NCBI GenBank assembly: GCA_009780795.1
Contig: WQZJ01000004.1
Coordinates: 1-25,961, forward strand
DNA length: 25,961 bases
Origin: Methanomassiliicoccaceae archaeon
Lineage (GTDB): Archaea; Thermoplasmatota; Thermoplasmata; Methanomassiliicoccales; Methanomethylophilaceae
Direction: 5' to 3'
Shown here: positions 1-7,967 of the stretch, one piece after another
Layout: every line of letters starts with the position of its first letter
Position numbering within the stretch: position 1 is the first letter of the stretch
Notes under the pieces: model-generated
Told to the model about the DNA's origin: nothing
Seen by the model: only the letters and a program-made list of their open reading frames with translations
Databases searched by the model: none
Program-made: the position numbers and the translations under genes

Positions 1-123
1 ACGATCGTCATCGGGATGCTGGTGAACCTGATAATGTTCATAGTCGCGTTCTATGCGCTCGGCCGTTCGATGAGAAGTAAACGCCTTGTGATAACGTCCG
101 CCGGGCTGGAGGCGATAAAGTGA
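1..123 (+). CDS. 3' end of a membrane-protein gene (partial)
   Basis: The reading frame is open from the first base and ends at TGA 121-123, giving the last 40 residues of a protein whose start lies outside the window. The visible part has one hydrophobic stretch (about residues 2-20, rich in Ile, Val, Leu, Met and Phe) followed by a basic, Arg/Lys-containing tail, so it looks like the last membrane helix and cytoplasmic end of an integral membrane protein. Its stop overlaps the GTG start of the next gene by four bases, so the two are probably translated together. The family cannot be recognised from so short a piece. Confidence 0.6.
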   Translation, partial: TIVIGMLVNLIMFIVAFYALGRSMRSKRLVITSAGLEAIK

Positions 124-812
124 ACGCGGACGACACCAGGGAGAGGAAGATCGCATGGGCCATGCTGATATTGTGTCCGCTGTCGATGATGATAGTGTGT
201 GCGATCGTCACCATGGGGTACGGTCGCGGACTAATCTATCATCCGATGGGGTACCTGCAGGTCACATGCATACTCTGGGCGGTAATCATGCTTGTACTGC
301 CGGTTCTCAGGCTCATGAGAGTGATCGCGCTGCCGCTGTGGTTCGTTGTGCTGCTGTACGCGGACATGTACATGTTCGTGCTCTCGCTGTGCCACGGGAT
401 GTACTTCGAAACGTATCTCTTCGGGATATGGGGATGGGGCGACATAACGCACGTCATATCCGGACTGGTGGTCGCTTCCATAGTCTTCATGGCGCTGTGC
501 CTGATGGAAGCCCACTCCCCTAAGCACGTCACGCTCGGCGGGAGAGGAGGGATAGCGGTGTTAGTATTCATCATTGGATGCGCGTTCGGGGCGATATGGG
601 AGATGATGGAAGGCTTCACGGACATAATCTCCAACTTCGATTACATGTCATACGGAGGCGTGTTCACGCTGTACGACCTGCTGGCGGATGCGATAGGGGC
701 GCTCCTCATGGCAGTGGTAGCGTTCGTCATCCTGACAAGGCATGACGCGAGACACGTCGCATCCAAGATACGATTGGGAAAGAGGAACATCGACGTCAAC
801 GGCGAGCAGTGA
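120..812 (+). CDS. Six-helix membrane protein, DUF2238/YjdF-like
   Basis: A 230-residue, strongly hydrophobic protein starting at GTG 120, which overlaps the upstream stop. I count about six membrane helices (near residues 11-32, 44-63, 69-92, 108-128, 144-163 and 186-205). Polar residues sit inside or beside helices in a pattern seen in DUF2238/YjdF and VanZ-like membrane proteins: Asp108-Ile-Thr-His111 followed by Ser-Gly, then Gly-Ala-Ile-Trp-Glu161 with Glu164 and Asp168, and Tyr-Asp186-Leu-Leu-Ala-Asp190. The family has no firmly known function. The family match is from pattern memory and is tentative; that this is a real membrane protein is much surer. A T5 run at 816-820, just after the stop, may end the transcript. 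Confidence 0.65.
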   Translation: MNADDTRERKIAWAMLILCPLSMMIVCAIVTMGYGRGLIYHPMGYLQVTCILWAVIMLVLPVLRLMRVIALPLWFVVLLYADMYMFVLSLCHGMYFETYLFGIWGWGDITHVISGLVVASIVFMALCLMEAHSPKHVTLGGRGGIAVLVFIIGCAFGAIWEMMEGFTDIISNFDYMSYGGVFTLYDLLADAIGALLMAVVAFVILTRHDARHVASKIRLGKRNIDVNGEQ

Positions 813-836
813 CAGTTTTTCTGAGGGAGCGCGCGC

Positions 837-853
837 AAATCAATATATATTAT
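837..853 (+). promoter_or_regulatory. TATA-box promoter of the rpl7ae operon
   Basis: An AT-rich block around ATATATAT (843-850) lies in otherwise GC-rich DNA. A TATA box here would start transcription near 870, leaving a leader of about 55 bases before ATG 928, which has its own strong Shine-Dalgarno sequence. The T5 run at 816-820 separates it from the upstream membrane gene. Confidence 0.55.
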
Positions 854-927
854 GACGAAGTACGTCGCCTGCTCTTCAGAGCCGATGAATAATGACGATG
901 TCTAGCACATCGGAAGGAGGTAATAAA

Positions 928-1293
928 ATGTCTGTATTTGTAAAGTTTGAGACGCCGAAAGAGCTGTCAGATAAAGCGTACTCCCTCGCGGAGATCGCAA
1001 GAGACGGCGGAAAGATAAAGAAAGGAACCAACGAGGTCACGAAGGCTGCGGAGCGCGGCGAGGCCGCCATAATCATAATGGCGACGGATGTCGCTCCCCC
1101 GGAGATATTGGCGCATATGCCCGCCCTCTGTGACGAGAAGAACGTCCCGTACGTTTACGTACCCAGCAAAGCGGAGCTCGGCAACGCGATCGGTCTCGAG
1201 AAACCGACAGCGTCCATCGCGATCGTTGACATCGGAAAGGGAAAGCCGCTCTTCGAAGAGATAACGAAAGCGGTCCGCGAACTGAAGAAGTGA
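928..1293 (+). CDS. rpl7ae: 50S ribosomal protein L7Ae
   Basis: A 121-residue archaeal L7Ae, a kink-turn RNA-binding protein of the large ribosomal subunit that in archaea also serves in box C/D and H/ACA guide RNPs and RNase P. The RNA-binding signature Lys-Lys-Gly-Thr-Asn-Glu-Val-Thr-Lys (about residues 31-39) is intact, as is the Pro-x-Val-Tyr-Val-Pro-Ser-Lys loop further on. The start is ATG 928 rather than the in-frame ATG at 892, because GGAGGT at 916-921 sits six bases before it and the extra twelve residues are not part of the family. It opens the conserved archaeal operon L7Ae-S28e-L24e-Ndk, with 10 bases to the next gene. Confidence 0.95.
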   Translation: MSVFVKFETPKELSDKAYSLAEIARDGGKIKKGTNEVTKAAERGEAAIIIMATDVAPPEILAHMPALCDEKNVPYVYVPSKAELGNAIGLEKPTASIAIVDIGKGKPLFEEITKAVRELKK

Positions 1294-1303
1294 GGCGATC
1301 CGG

Positions 1304-1516
1304 ATGGCTGACTCAGATAGCATCCCTTCGGAGGTCGTCGAGATAATCGGCCGCACCGGGATGACCGGTGAGGCGACGCAGGTCAAAGTGCGTGTTCTCG
1401 ACGGACGGGACAAGGGAAGGATAATCACAAGGAACATAATGGGTCCGGTAAGGATGGGCGACATACTCATGTTAAGAGAGACGTCCAGAGAGGCCCGCAA
1501 GCTCGGAATGAGGTGA
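1304..1516 (+). CDS. rps28e: 30S ribosomal protein S28e
   Basis: A 70-residue protein matching archaeal/eukaryotic S28e, a small-subunit protein with an OB-like barrel near the mRNA exit. The family's C-terminal signature is clear: Asn-Ile-Met-Gly-Pro-Val-Arg-Met-Gly-Asp followed by Leu-Arg-Glu-Thr-x-Arg-Glu-Ala-Arg-Lys-Leu. A GAGG at 1292-1295 serves as ribosome binding site, overlapping the rpl7ae stop. The gene order between L7Ae and L24e is the usual archaeal one, which supports the identity independently. Confidence 0.95.
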   Translation: MADSDSIPSEVVEIIGRTGMTGEATQVKVRVLDGRDKGRIITRNIMGPVRMGDILMLRETSREARKLGMR

Positions 1517-1521
1517 ACTCC

Positions 1522-1737
1522 GTGGTCGAGAAGAGAAACTGTTCGTTCTGCGGTGCCGATATCGAACCGGGCACCGGAAAGATGTTCGTGAAGAGGGACG
1601 GAACGGTACTGAACTTCTGCACGAGCAAGTGTTACAAGAACATGATCGAGCTGAAAAGGGTCCCCAGGACGACCAGGTGGACCAAGAAGTTCGAGACGGA
1701 GAAGAAGGCACGCCTGAAGGCGGCAGAGAAGAAGTGA
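1522..1737 (+). CDS. rpl24e: 50S ribosomal protein L24e
   Basis: A small zinc-ribbon ribosomal protein of the large subunit. The zinc ligands are visible as Cys-Ser-Phe-Cys near the N-terminus and Cys-Thr-Ser-Lys-Cys about 23 residues later, around the family motif Pro-Gly-Thr-Gly-Lys-Met-x-Val-Lys-Arg-Asp-Gly-Thr. The start was placed at GTG 1522 because AGGTGA (1511-1516) lies five bases ahead and the family normally has only a few residues before the first Cys; a GTG at 1513, overlapping the rps28e stop by four bases, would add three residues. The basic C-terminal tail (Lys/Arg-rich) is typical for rRNA contact. Confidence 0.93.
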   Translation: MVEKRNCSFCGADIEPGTGKMFVKRDGTVLNFCTSKCYKNMIELKRVPRTTRWTKKFETEKKARLKAAEKK

Positions 1738-1742
1738 TCTCC

Positions 1743-2192
1743 ATGGAGAGAACTTATCTCATGATCAAACCCGACGGGGTCCAGAAAGGACTGGTCGGGG
1801 AGATCATCTCCCGTTTCGAGAGAAAGGGACTGAAACTCGTCGCCATGAAGTTCATGGTCATACCGAAGGCGACCGCAGAGACGCACTACGGGGAGCACAA
1901 GGGCAAGAAATTCTATGACCCTCTGATCTCGTACATAACGTCCGGACCGGTCGCAGCGATGGTATGGGAAGGCGAGGATGCCGTGTCCGTATGCAGGAAC
2001 ATGATGGGTAAGACGAACCCCAAGGAATCCGCACCCGGTACGATACGCGGCGACTACGGTATGCAGACCGGCAGGAACATAATACACGGTTCCGATTCGC
2101 CGGAGTCCGCGGAACGCGAGATAGGCATATTCTTCAGGCCCGAGGAGCTCGTCACATACAACAGAACCATGGATCAATGGATCTACGAATGA
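1743..2192 (+). CDS. ndk: Nucleoside-diphosphate kinase
   Basis: A 149-residue enzyme that transfers the gamma phosphate from ATP to other NDPs through a phosphohistidine. The family features are complete: Lys9 in the start motif Met-Ile-Lys-Pro-Asp-Gly, the Arg-Gly-Asp-Tyr-Gly stretch at 102-106, and the active-site His115 in Asn-Ile-Ile-His-Gly-Ser-Asp-Ser. Length is normal. ATG 1743 was chosen because the conserved N-terminus begins there and the upstream gene's end supplies an AAGTGAT-like ribosome binding site; the longer open frame upstream is the shadow of rpl24e. Ndk in this position, between L24e and aIF5B, is the common archaeal arrangement. Confidence 0.95.
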   Translation: MERTYLMIKPDGVQKGLVGEIISRFERKGLKLVAMKFMVIPKATAETHYGEHKGKKFYDPLISYITSGPVAAMVWEGEDAVSVCRNMMGKTNPKESAPGTIRGDYGMQTGRNIIHGSDSPESAEREIGIFFRPEELVTYNRTMDQWIYE

Positions 2193-2214
2193 ACGCGCGG
2201 CCAGCGGAGAGGAA

Positions 2215-3963
2215 ATGGCGATAAGGCAGCCGGTAGTGAGCGTTCTTGGCCACGTGGACCATGGGAAGACCAGGTTACTTGATACCATCAGGGGAACCTC
2301 GGTCATCTCCAGGGAAGCGGGAGCGATAACGCAGCACATAGGTGCCACGGAAGTTCCTATTGACCACATCTACAAGGTGTGCGGCAGCATAATCGGAAGC
2401 AGGAGGTTCAGTGTTCCCGGATTACTTTTCATAGACACTCCGGGACACCATTCCTTTATCACGTTACGTGCCAGAGGCGGTTCGCTGGCGGACCTAGCCG
2501 TGCTGGTAATAGACATCAGAGAGGGACTGAAACCTCAGACAATAGAATCGATTCGAATACTGAAGCAGTACAAGACACCGTTCATCGTCGCGTTGAACAA
2601 GGTGGACACGATACAAGGCTGGATATCCGTGAACGGACGGCCGTTCGTGCTCGCCGAGAAGGCGCAGCAGGAACACACGATCGAGGCGTTCAACGAGCGT
2701 ATGTACCATATCATCTCATTACTAGCATCCGAGGGTATCCCCGCGGACAGATATGACCGGATAGATGATTTCACAAGGACCGTTGCATTGGTGCCGGTGA
2801 GCGCGAAAGAGGGAGAAGGAATGGCGGACCTCCTGCTGATGCTGGTCGGTCTGGCGCAACGCTTCCTTGAATCGCAGCTCTCGAGCGAGGAAGGTCCGGG
2901 CAAAGGGACGATACTCGAGGTGAAGGAAGAGAAAGGATTGGGGCAGACGCTGGACATGATATTATACTCCGGCGTCCTCAAAAGAGGGGACACCGTCGCC
3001 CTCGGAACGCGAGGCGCCCCACTGGTCACGAAGGTAAAGGCCATACTTAAGCCGAAACCGTTGGACGAGATACGAGACCCGAGGGACAGGTTCGATTCCG
3101 TCAAGGAACTGAACGCCGCCGCCGGCGTCAAGATATCATGTCAGAACATGGAAGGCGTCATAGCCGGCGCCCCACTGGTCGTCGTCAGCGGACAGAACGA
3201 TCCCGCGGTCGCCGAGATGAAGGAGGAGTCGTCTTTAAAGATAGAGACGCAGGACGACGGTGTGTTGATCAAGGCCGATGCGATAGGGTCGCTGGAGGCA
3301 CTGGCGTACGAGGCGAAGGCAGCATCCATACCGATACGGAAGTACGGCATCGGGGAGATATCGAGACGTGATATCGTGGATGTCGCCGCATGCGGCGCCC
3401 CGCTGAACAAAGTGATATTGGGATTCAACTCGGAACTGTCGAAGGATGCGGCCGCCGAACTTGAGACGCAGGATATAAAGGTGTTCTCGAATCAGGTGGT
3501 GTACCGTCTGATAGAGGAGTACAAGCAGTGGCTCGACGACACCAAGAAGAGACAGGATGCTGACAAGAGGTCCGAGTTCTCGTTCCCCGCGAAGTTCAAG
3601 ATACTGCCTAACTGCATATTCAGGGCGGCGAAGCCGGCGATCGTCGGTGTTCGCGTCCTTGCGGGCAGGATAAGACCTAACCAAAGGCTAATAATGCCGG
3701 ACGGACGCTCGTTGGGGAAGATAAGGAGTATAAGGTCCGGCGAAGAGGTCATCAAGGAGGCATCGCAGGGGCAGGAAGTGGCCGTTGCGATAGATGACAT
3801 CACGATAGGAAGGCAGGCGGATGTCGACGATGCGATATACGTGGACATACTTGAATCGGCAGCCAAGGAGATGTCGAAGCTCGACATGACCGAGGACGAA
3901 CGGATGACCCTGGCCGAAGTGATAGCGATAAAGAGGAAAGAAGAACCGTTCTGGGGGATGTGA
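2215..3963 (+). CDS. infB: Translation initiation factor aIF5B (IF-2 homologue)
   Basis: A 582-residue translational GTPase that promotes subunit joining and initiator-tRNA positioning. GTPase motifs are intact: G1 Gly12-His-Val-Asp-His-Gly-Lys-Thr19, a switch-I region with Ala-Ile-Thr-Gln-His-Ile-Gly-Ala-Thr-Glu-Val (about 38-48), G3 Asp74-Thr-Pro-Gly-His78, and G4 Asn128-Lys-Val-Asp131. The rest is long enough for domains II to IV, and the total is normal for an archaeal aIF5B without the eukaryotic N-terminal extension. No intein is present in the G1 or G3 loop, where some archaeal homologues carry one. GGAGAGGA (2206-2213) precedes the ATG. The stop overlaps the next gene's GTG. Confidence 0.94.
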   Translation: MAIRQPVVSVLGHVDHGKTRLLDTIRGTSVISREAGAITQHIGATEVPIDHIYKVCGSIIGSRRFSVPGLLFIDTPGHHSFITLRARGGSLADLAVLVIDIREGLKPQTIESIRILKQYKTPFIVALNKVDTIQGWISVNGRPFVLAEKAQQEHTIEAFNERMYHIISLLASEGIPADRYDRIDDFTRTVALVPVSAKEGEGMADLLLMLVGLAQRFLESQLSSEEGPGKGTILEVKEEKGLGQTLDMILYSGVLKRGDTVALGTRGAPLVTKVKAILKPKPLDEIRDPRDRFDSVKELNAAAGVKISCQNMEGVIAGAPLVVVSGQNDPAVAEMKEESSLKIETQDDGVLIKADAIGSLEALAYEAKAASIPIRKYGIGEISRRDIVDVAACGAPLNKVILGFNSELSKDAAAELETQDIKVFSNQVVYRLIEEYKQWLDDTKKRQDADKRSEFSFPAKFKILPNCIFRAAKPAIVGVRVLAGRIRPNQRLIMPDGRSLGKIRSIRSGEEVIKEASQGQEVAVAIDDITIGRQADVDDAIYVDILESAAKEMSKLDMTEDERMTLAEVIAIKRKEEPFWGM

Positions 3964-5090
3964 GCGTGAGCCCGAAGAGCAAGCAGCACTCCGAGTCAAA
4001 AGAGATGATCCAGGAGGTCGACAGATTTGTCGACGGCATCGCGAGATCCGTCAAGACGAAACTGAGGATGCCGTCGGATTTCAACAGGGTGTGCATATGC
4101 GGGATGGGCGGCTCGGCTATGAGCGGTGACATAATCGCCGACGCGCTGACGATGTCGTGGAACATACCGATACAGGTCATACGGTCCACATCGATACCCA
4201 ATTGGATGGACGAACGGACGCTCGTCATAGCGTCGAGCTATTCGGGCAATACCCGCGAGACGCTGATGATGTACGATCAGGCGAAGGCAAAGGGATGCAA
4301 GATGGTCGTGATAACCGCGGGCGGCGAACTGAGGGACAAATGCCTCAGGGACAGCAACAAGCTCATAGAGGTACCGATCGGTCTGCAGCCCAGGAGCGCG
4401 ATCGGCTATACGATAGGGTACCTTGCGAACATAATCCAAACGGCGGGAGGCCCGAAGGTGAGGGACGAACTGACCAGAATGATACCGTTGCTGAGAAGGT
4501 ACAGAGGGAGCATCTGGACACGCAACCCGGAGAGCGAGGCCAAACATATCGCGAAGAGGTTGCATGGGACGGTGCCGGCGATATATGCGGACGGTGCACT
4601 GTCATCCGCAGCGGTCAGATGGAAGAACCAGATAAACGAGAACTCCAAGATGATCGCGTTCAACGGTGCCATACCGGAAATGAACCACAACGAGATAGTG
4701 GGATGGTCGGCGTGCGCGCATAGGACAAAGTGCAAACCGGTCTTCCTTTACGAGGAAGGCTCATCGGATGTACAGGGGACCATCATGCTGGAATCGGTCG
4801 AGCTCCTTAGGTCATCCGGATCGGATCCGGAAGTGGTAACAATAGAGGGAAGGACAGTGCTGGAGAGAAGTCTCAAGGCAGTCATGCTCGGTGATTACGT
4901 GTCCCTGTTCCTGGCATCGATGAACGGAGTGGACCCGATGGACATCGAACCAATAACGAGCTTCAAGAAAAGGCTCGCGATGCTTCTCGGACGCAAGAAG
5001 ACGGATAAACCCAAAAAAGAGAAAACAGACAGACCGAAGAAGGAAAAGACCGACAAAAAGAAAAGGTCGCCTGAGACGGACGATCAGTGA
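3960..5090 (+). CDS. Bifunctional phosphoglucose/phosphomannose isomerase (SIS domains)
   Basis: A 376-residue protein of the archaeal PGI/PMI family, which interconverts fructose 6-phosphate with glucose 6-phosphate and mannose 6-phosphate. Two SIS domains are visible: the first with Cys-Gly-Met-Gly-Gly-Ser-Ala (47-53) and the phosphate-binding Ser-Ser-Tyr-Ser-Gly-Asn-Thr (92-98), then Gln-Pro-Arg-Ser-Ala-Ile-Gly (143-149), and the catalytic-type Glu240-Met-Asn-His243-Asn-Glu stretch. The C-terminal Asp-Ile-Glu-Pro-Ile-x-Ser-Phe-Lys motif (328-336) is where the family normally ends. Here a further 40 residues follow, rich in Lys, Asp and Thr with a repeated Lys-Thr-Asp-(Lys/Arg)-Pro-Lys-Lys-Glu unit, probably disordered. 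GTG 3960 overlaps the infB stop; GTG 3966 is an alternative. Confidence 0.88.
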   Translation: MSVSPKSKQHSESKEMIQEVDRFVDGIARSVKTKLRMPSDFNRVCICGMGGSAMSGDIIADALTMSWNIPIQVIRSTSIPNWMDERTLVIASSYSGNTRETLMMYDQAKAKGCKMVVITAGGELRDKCLRDSNKLIEVPIGLQPRSAIGYTIGYLANIIQTAGGPKVRDELTRMIPLLRRYRGSIWTRNPESEAKHIAKRLHGTVPAIYADGALSSAAVRWKNQINENSKMIAFNGAIPEMNHNEIVGWSACAHRTKCKPVFLYEEGSSDVQGTIMLESVELLRSSGSDPEVVTIEGRTVLERSLKAVMLGDYVSLFLASMNGVDPMDIEPITSFKKRLAMLLGRKKTDKPKKEKTDRPKKEKTDKKKRSPETDDQ

Positions 5091-5121
5091 TGCCCTCGTG
5101 CGCAATTGAGTTCTCGGAACC

Positions 5122-5135
5122 AAAAGTATATAAGT
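5122..5135 (+). promoter_or_regulatory. TATA-box promoter of rps6e-aIF2 gamma-PIN
   Basis: AAAAGTATATAAGT contains a textbook archaeal TATA box (TATATAAG, 5127-5134) preceded by A-rich BRE-like bases. It would start transcription near 5155, giving a leader of about 15 bases that includes AGGTG (5161-5165) before ATG 5171. Confidence 0.7.
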
Positions 5136-5170
5136 TATCCCCTAATAAGGCGCTAAATACAGGTGTATAA

Positions 5171-5569
5171 ATGGTTGACTTTAAAGTTGTCGTAGGTGAC
5201 GTCAAGACGGGCAGGTCGCACAAAGTGACCGTGTCGGGACATCACGCGAACTCACTGGTCGGAAAGAACATCGGCGAGGTCGTCGACGGTATATTCGTCG
5301 GGCTTCCGGGTTACAAACTCAAGATAACCGGCGGAAGCGACGGTAACGGTATACCGATGAGGAAGGACCTTCCGGGTAACAAGAGAAGGAAGATCCTTCT
5401 GTCGGACGGTCTCGGGTTCCATGAGGTGTATCCGGGCGAGAGGCGCCGCAAGGCGATCCGCGGGTCCGCGATATCGAATGAGATCGTTCAGATAAACATG
5501 TCCGTCGCGGAGTACGGACCTAAACCCATAGATGAGATATTGGTACCTCCGAAGGCTGAGGAGAAATGA
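5171..5569 (+). CDS. rps6e: 30S ribosomal protein S6e
   Basis: A 132-residue archaeal S6e of the small ribosomal subunit. Recognisable blocks are Gly-Tyr-Lys-Leu-Lys-Ile-Thr-Gly-Gly-Ser-Asp (48-58) followed by Gly-x-Pro-Met-Arg, and the basic Arg-Arg-Lys-Ala-Ile-Arg-Gly segment near residue 96. It has the short archaeal length and lacks the long phosphorylated C-terminal tail of eukaryotic S6. ATG 5171 has AGGTG just upstream and a clear promoter. Its stop overlaps the ATG of aIF2 gamma (ATGA), a pairing that is conserved in many archaea. Confidence 0.94.
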   Translation: MVDFKVVVGDVKTGRSHKVTVSGHHANSLVGKNIGEVVDGIFVGLPGYKLKITGGSDGNGIPMRKDLPGNKRRKILLSDGLGFHEVYPGERRRKAIRGSAISNEIVQINMSVAEYGPKPIDEILVPPKAEEK

Positions 5570-6795
5570 AGGTTCCCAAGCAGCCCGAGGTCAATATCGG
5601 AATGATCGGGCATGTCGACCACGGCAAGACAACGCTCACGAAAGCGTTGAGCGGTGAGTGGACCGACAAGCATTCCGAGGAAGTGAAACGCGGAATATCG
5701 ATCAAGCTCGGGTATGCGGACGTCGCCTTCTATCAATGCGGTCATTGCGGTGAGAAGGGGACGTCGGAGAAATGTAAGAATTGTGAATCGGATGCCGAGT
5801 ACATACGATCCGTATCATTCGTGGACGCACCTGGCCACGAGACGCTGATGGCGACGATGCTGTCAGGCGCGGCATTGATGGACGGCGCTTTGCTTTTGGT
5901 CGCCGCCAACGAGAAATGTCCGCAGCCGCAGACGAAGGAACATCTGATGGCGCTGTCGATCGTGGGCATCGAAAGGATAATCATCGTACAGAACAAGATA
6001 GACATCGTCACCCGTGAGGATGCGCTTGAGAATTACAGGCAGATCAAAGAGTTCGTGAAGGGAACGATAGCTGAGAATGCACCGATAATACCTGTCTCAG
6101 CGCATCACGACGTGAACATCGACAGGCTCGTGGACGCCATCGAGAAGTATGTGATCGCAGAGATAGTGAGGGACAGAGAGGCACCGCCGTTGATGCATGT
6201 CGCCCGTTCATTCGACATCAACTCCCCCGGGGCTTCGCCCAAGGAGATAAAGGGAGGGGTCATAGGCGGTTCGCTGATCCAAGGCACGCTGAAAGTGGGC
6301 GACGAGATCGAGATCGTTCCCGGAAGGAGGGTCGAGGCCGCCGGGAAGCAGTCATGGGAGCGAATAACCACAAAGATAACATCGCTTCAGGCCGGTGGCA
6401 GGAAGGCGGATGCCGTATATCCGGGAGGACTGGTGGCCATCGGAACGTCACTCGATCCCTCGATAACGAAATCTGACGGTCTCACGGGAAGGATGATAGG
6501 GACGCCCGCATACCTGCCTGATGTTGTTCACGATTTCAAGATGAGGACAAACCTTCTGGAGCGTGTCGTGGGAACGGCGTCCGACCTGAAGGTGGACGAC
6601 ATAAAGAGCAACGAGCCGCTGATGCTGAGCATCGGGACCGCAACAACGGTCGGTGTGGTGAAGAGCGCGAGGAACGACTCCGCAGAGGTCGTTCTGAAGA
6701 TACCCGTGTGCATAGTGGGCGGCCAGAGAGTAGCCATATCCAGAAGGATCTCAGGCAAATGGAGACTCATCGGATACGGTATTGTAGAGCAGTGA
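5566..6795 (+). CDS. eif2g: Translation initiation factor aIF2, gamma subunit
   Basis: A 409-residue GTPase subunit of aIF2, which carries methionyl initiator tRNA to the ribosome. Motifs seen: G1 Gly15-His-Val-Asp-His-Gly-Lys-Thr22, a zinc knuckle inserted in the G domain (Cys58, Cys61, Cys70, Cys73), G3 Asp87-Ala-Pro-Gly-His91, and G4 Asn143-Lys-Ile-Asp146. The zinc knuckle plus the Asp-Ala-Pro-Gly-His form separates it from EF-1A and SelB. Length is normal for the family. It starts within the rps6e stop codon and ends one base before the PIN-domain gene, so the three are very likely one operon. Confidence 0.95.
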   Translation: MKVPKQPEVNIGMIGHVDHGKTTLTKALSGEWTDKHSEEVKRGISIKLGYADVAFYQCGHCGEKGTSEKCKNCESDAEYIRSVSFVDAPGHETLMATMLSGAALMDGALLLVAANEKCPQPQTKEHLMALSIVGIERIIIVQNKIDIVTREDALENYRQIKEFVKGTIAENAPIIPVSAHHDVNIDRLVDAIEKYVIAEIVRDREAPPLMHVARSFDINSPGASPKEIKGGVIGGSLIQGTLKVGDEIEIVPGRRVEAAGKQSWERITTKITSLQAGGRKADAVYPGGLVAIGTSLDPSITKSDGLTGRMIGTPAYLPDVVHDFKMRTNLLERVVGTASDLKVDDIKSNEPLMLSIGTATTVGVVKSARNDSAEVVLKIPVCIVGGQRVAISRRISGKWRLIGYGIVEQ

Positions 6796-6796
6796 C

Positions 6797-7156
6797 ATGC
6801 AACACGTTGTTTTAGATACGAACGCACTGCTCATGCCGTTCGAGATGCGCATGAACCTTGACCTGGCTGTATCGTCGTTATTGGGTGATGTGAAGATGGT
6901 GGTCCCCGGGCCGATGGTCGGGGAGCTGAAGAACATCACCAGTAAGTATGCGAAGGTGGCGCTGATGCTCGCCCGGAAGTATGAGATAATTCAGACCGAG
7001 GCATCCGGCGACGACGCCATAGTGGAGGCGGCGGTAAGACTCGATGCATACGTTCTGACAAACGACAAAGAGTTAAAGAGACGCCTCAGATCGCTGAGGA
7101 TACCGCTGATATATCTGCGGTCGAACACCCATCTCGTACTTGAGACGGTCAATTGA
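6797..7156 (+). CDS. PIN-domain nuclease (Fcf1/VapC9-like)
   Basis: A 119-residue single PIN domain. The acidic metal-binding set is present: Asp7 in Leu-Asp-Thr-Asn, Glu43 in Val-Gly-Glu-Leu, Asp72/Asp73, and Asp90 in the Thr-Asn-Asp motif. Its place directly behind aIF2 gamma is conserved across archaea, which argues for a housekeeping role (rRNA processing or quality control, as for Fcf1/Nob1-type PIN proteins) rather than a mobile VapC toxin; no antitoxin gene sits beside it. There is no good ribosome binding site, so it is probably coupled to aIF2 gamma translation. Its 3' end overlaps the convergent methanogenesis-marker gene by eight bases. Confidence 0.85.
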   Translation: MQHVVLDTNALLMPFEMRMNLDLAVSSLLGDVKMVVPGPMVGELKNITSKYAKVALMLARKYEIIQTEASGDDAIVEAAVRLDAYVLTNDKELKRRLRSLRIPLIYLRSNTHLVLETVN

Positions 7157-7967
7157 GCGGCGAGGGACGGTCCTCTTCCATCGTCGACGGTTCTTTTCCG
7201 AGTTCCCTCAACTTCAGCGTCATTATCTCCTTTCCGAGTTCGCTGCTCGCGTAGACCGGGACCTTGGTACCTGCCTGAAGCAGCGCGCGTTCCTTCGCAA
7301 CGTCCCGTATGTGCTCGGATGCGCATGCTGTTATGACATCGCACGAGTCGAACATCCTCTCCGCGTCCTTTCTTGACGTGCCGGTCGTATGCACAGCGAA
7401 CACGACGACGCTGCGGCCGAACGCGTTCCGTATGAGGTCCGCATCGTCCGCCTTCGTTATCGTGACGCCCACCTTACCGCAGCCCATCGCGAACGCCTTC
7501 GCAACGCCCGCGAACTGGTCTATGGAAGCGCGGACGGGATCGAGGACGCGGTCCTTGCCTATTTCGTCGATGATACGATCTATCGGCTCTGTCTCGACGA
7601 TACCGGATATCCTGCCTCCCAGTCCCTGAACTATCTCCGGGTCGTCGATGATGCACGTTCCGGTACCGTCCGCCGCGATGACGGCGGCGTCTATGATGTT
7701 CACGGTCAGCGCCATGCTCAGCAGTTCGGATATACCGAAGCTCAGGAAATCCTTCATCCTGATATGGCGGGATTCGGTGCACATACCGAAGTGGGAGATA
7801 CGGTACTCAATGTTCTCCCTTATTGTATGTTCATTGAACTCGTCGATGTTCCGGTACTTCTTGAACAGAGGACAATACTTGACCTTCGGTTCCCCTATCT
7901 CCACGACCTTACCGTCCTCTATGACCACTCTCGACTTTCCGAGCGCCTCCATGACGTGTCTCGTCAC
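7149..7967 (-). CDS. Methanogenesis marker protein 8 (DUF2099)
   Basis: A 272-residue protein recognised from its N-terminal block Met-Glu-Ala-Leu-Gly-Lys-Ser-Arg-Val-Val-Ile-x-Asp-Gly-Lys and the following Tyr-Cys-Pro-Leu-Phe. The family is confined to methanogens and relatives and its exact reaction is not settled; marker proteins are generally linked to methyl-coenzyme M reductase maturation or activation. Five cysteines are visible (32, 63, 163, 209, 215), in Tyr-Cys-Pro, Gly-Met-Cys-Thr-Glu-Ser, Met-Gly-Cys-Gly and Cys-Asp-Val-Ile-Thr-Ala-Cys contexts, compatible with a metal or Fe-S site. GTG 7967 overlaps the upstream cyclophilin stop (GTGA), so the pair is translationally coupled; ATG at 7952 is an alternative start. 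Confidence 0.88.
   Translation of the reverse strand: MTRHVMEALGKSRVVIEDGKVVEIGEPKVKYCPLFKKYRNIDEFNEHTIRENIEYRISHFGMCTESRHIRMKDFLSFGISELLSMALTVNIIDAAVIAADGTGTCIIDDPEIVQGLGGRISGIVETEPIDRIIDEIGKDRVLDPVRASIDQFAGVAKAFAMGCGKVGVTITKADDADLIRNAFGRSVVVFAVHTTGTSRKDAERMFDSCDVITACASEHIRDVAKERALLQAGTKVPVYASSELGKEIMTLKLRELGKEPSTMEEDRPSPLN

Noticed and set aside
967..1500. Long - strand frames opposite the ribosomal and other core genes
   Set aside because: These are antisense shadows of strongly identified genes, favoured by the codon use of the real genes.
1629..1742. Extension of ndk upstream to ATG 1629
   Set aside because: The extra 38 residues are a shifted reading of rpl24e; the conserved Ndk N-terminus begins at ATG 1743.
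6797..7156. VapC toxin of a toxin-antitoxin pair
   Set aside because: No antitoxin gene is adjacent, and the position behind aIF2 gamma is that of the conserved archaeal housekeeping PIN protein.
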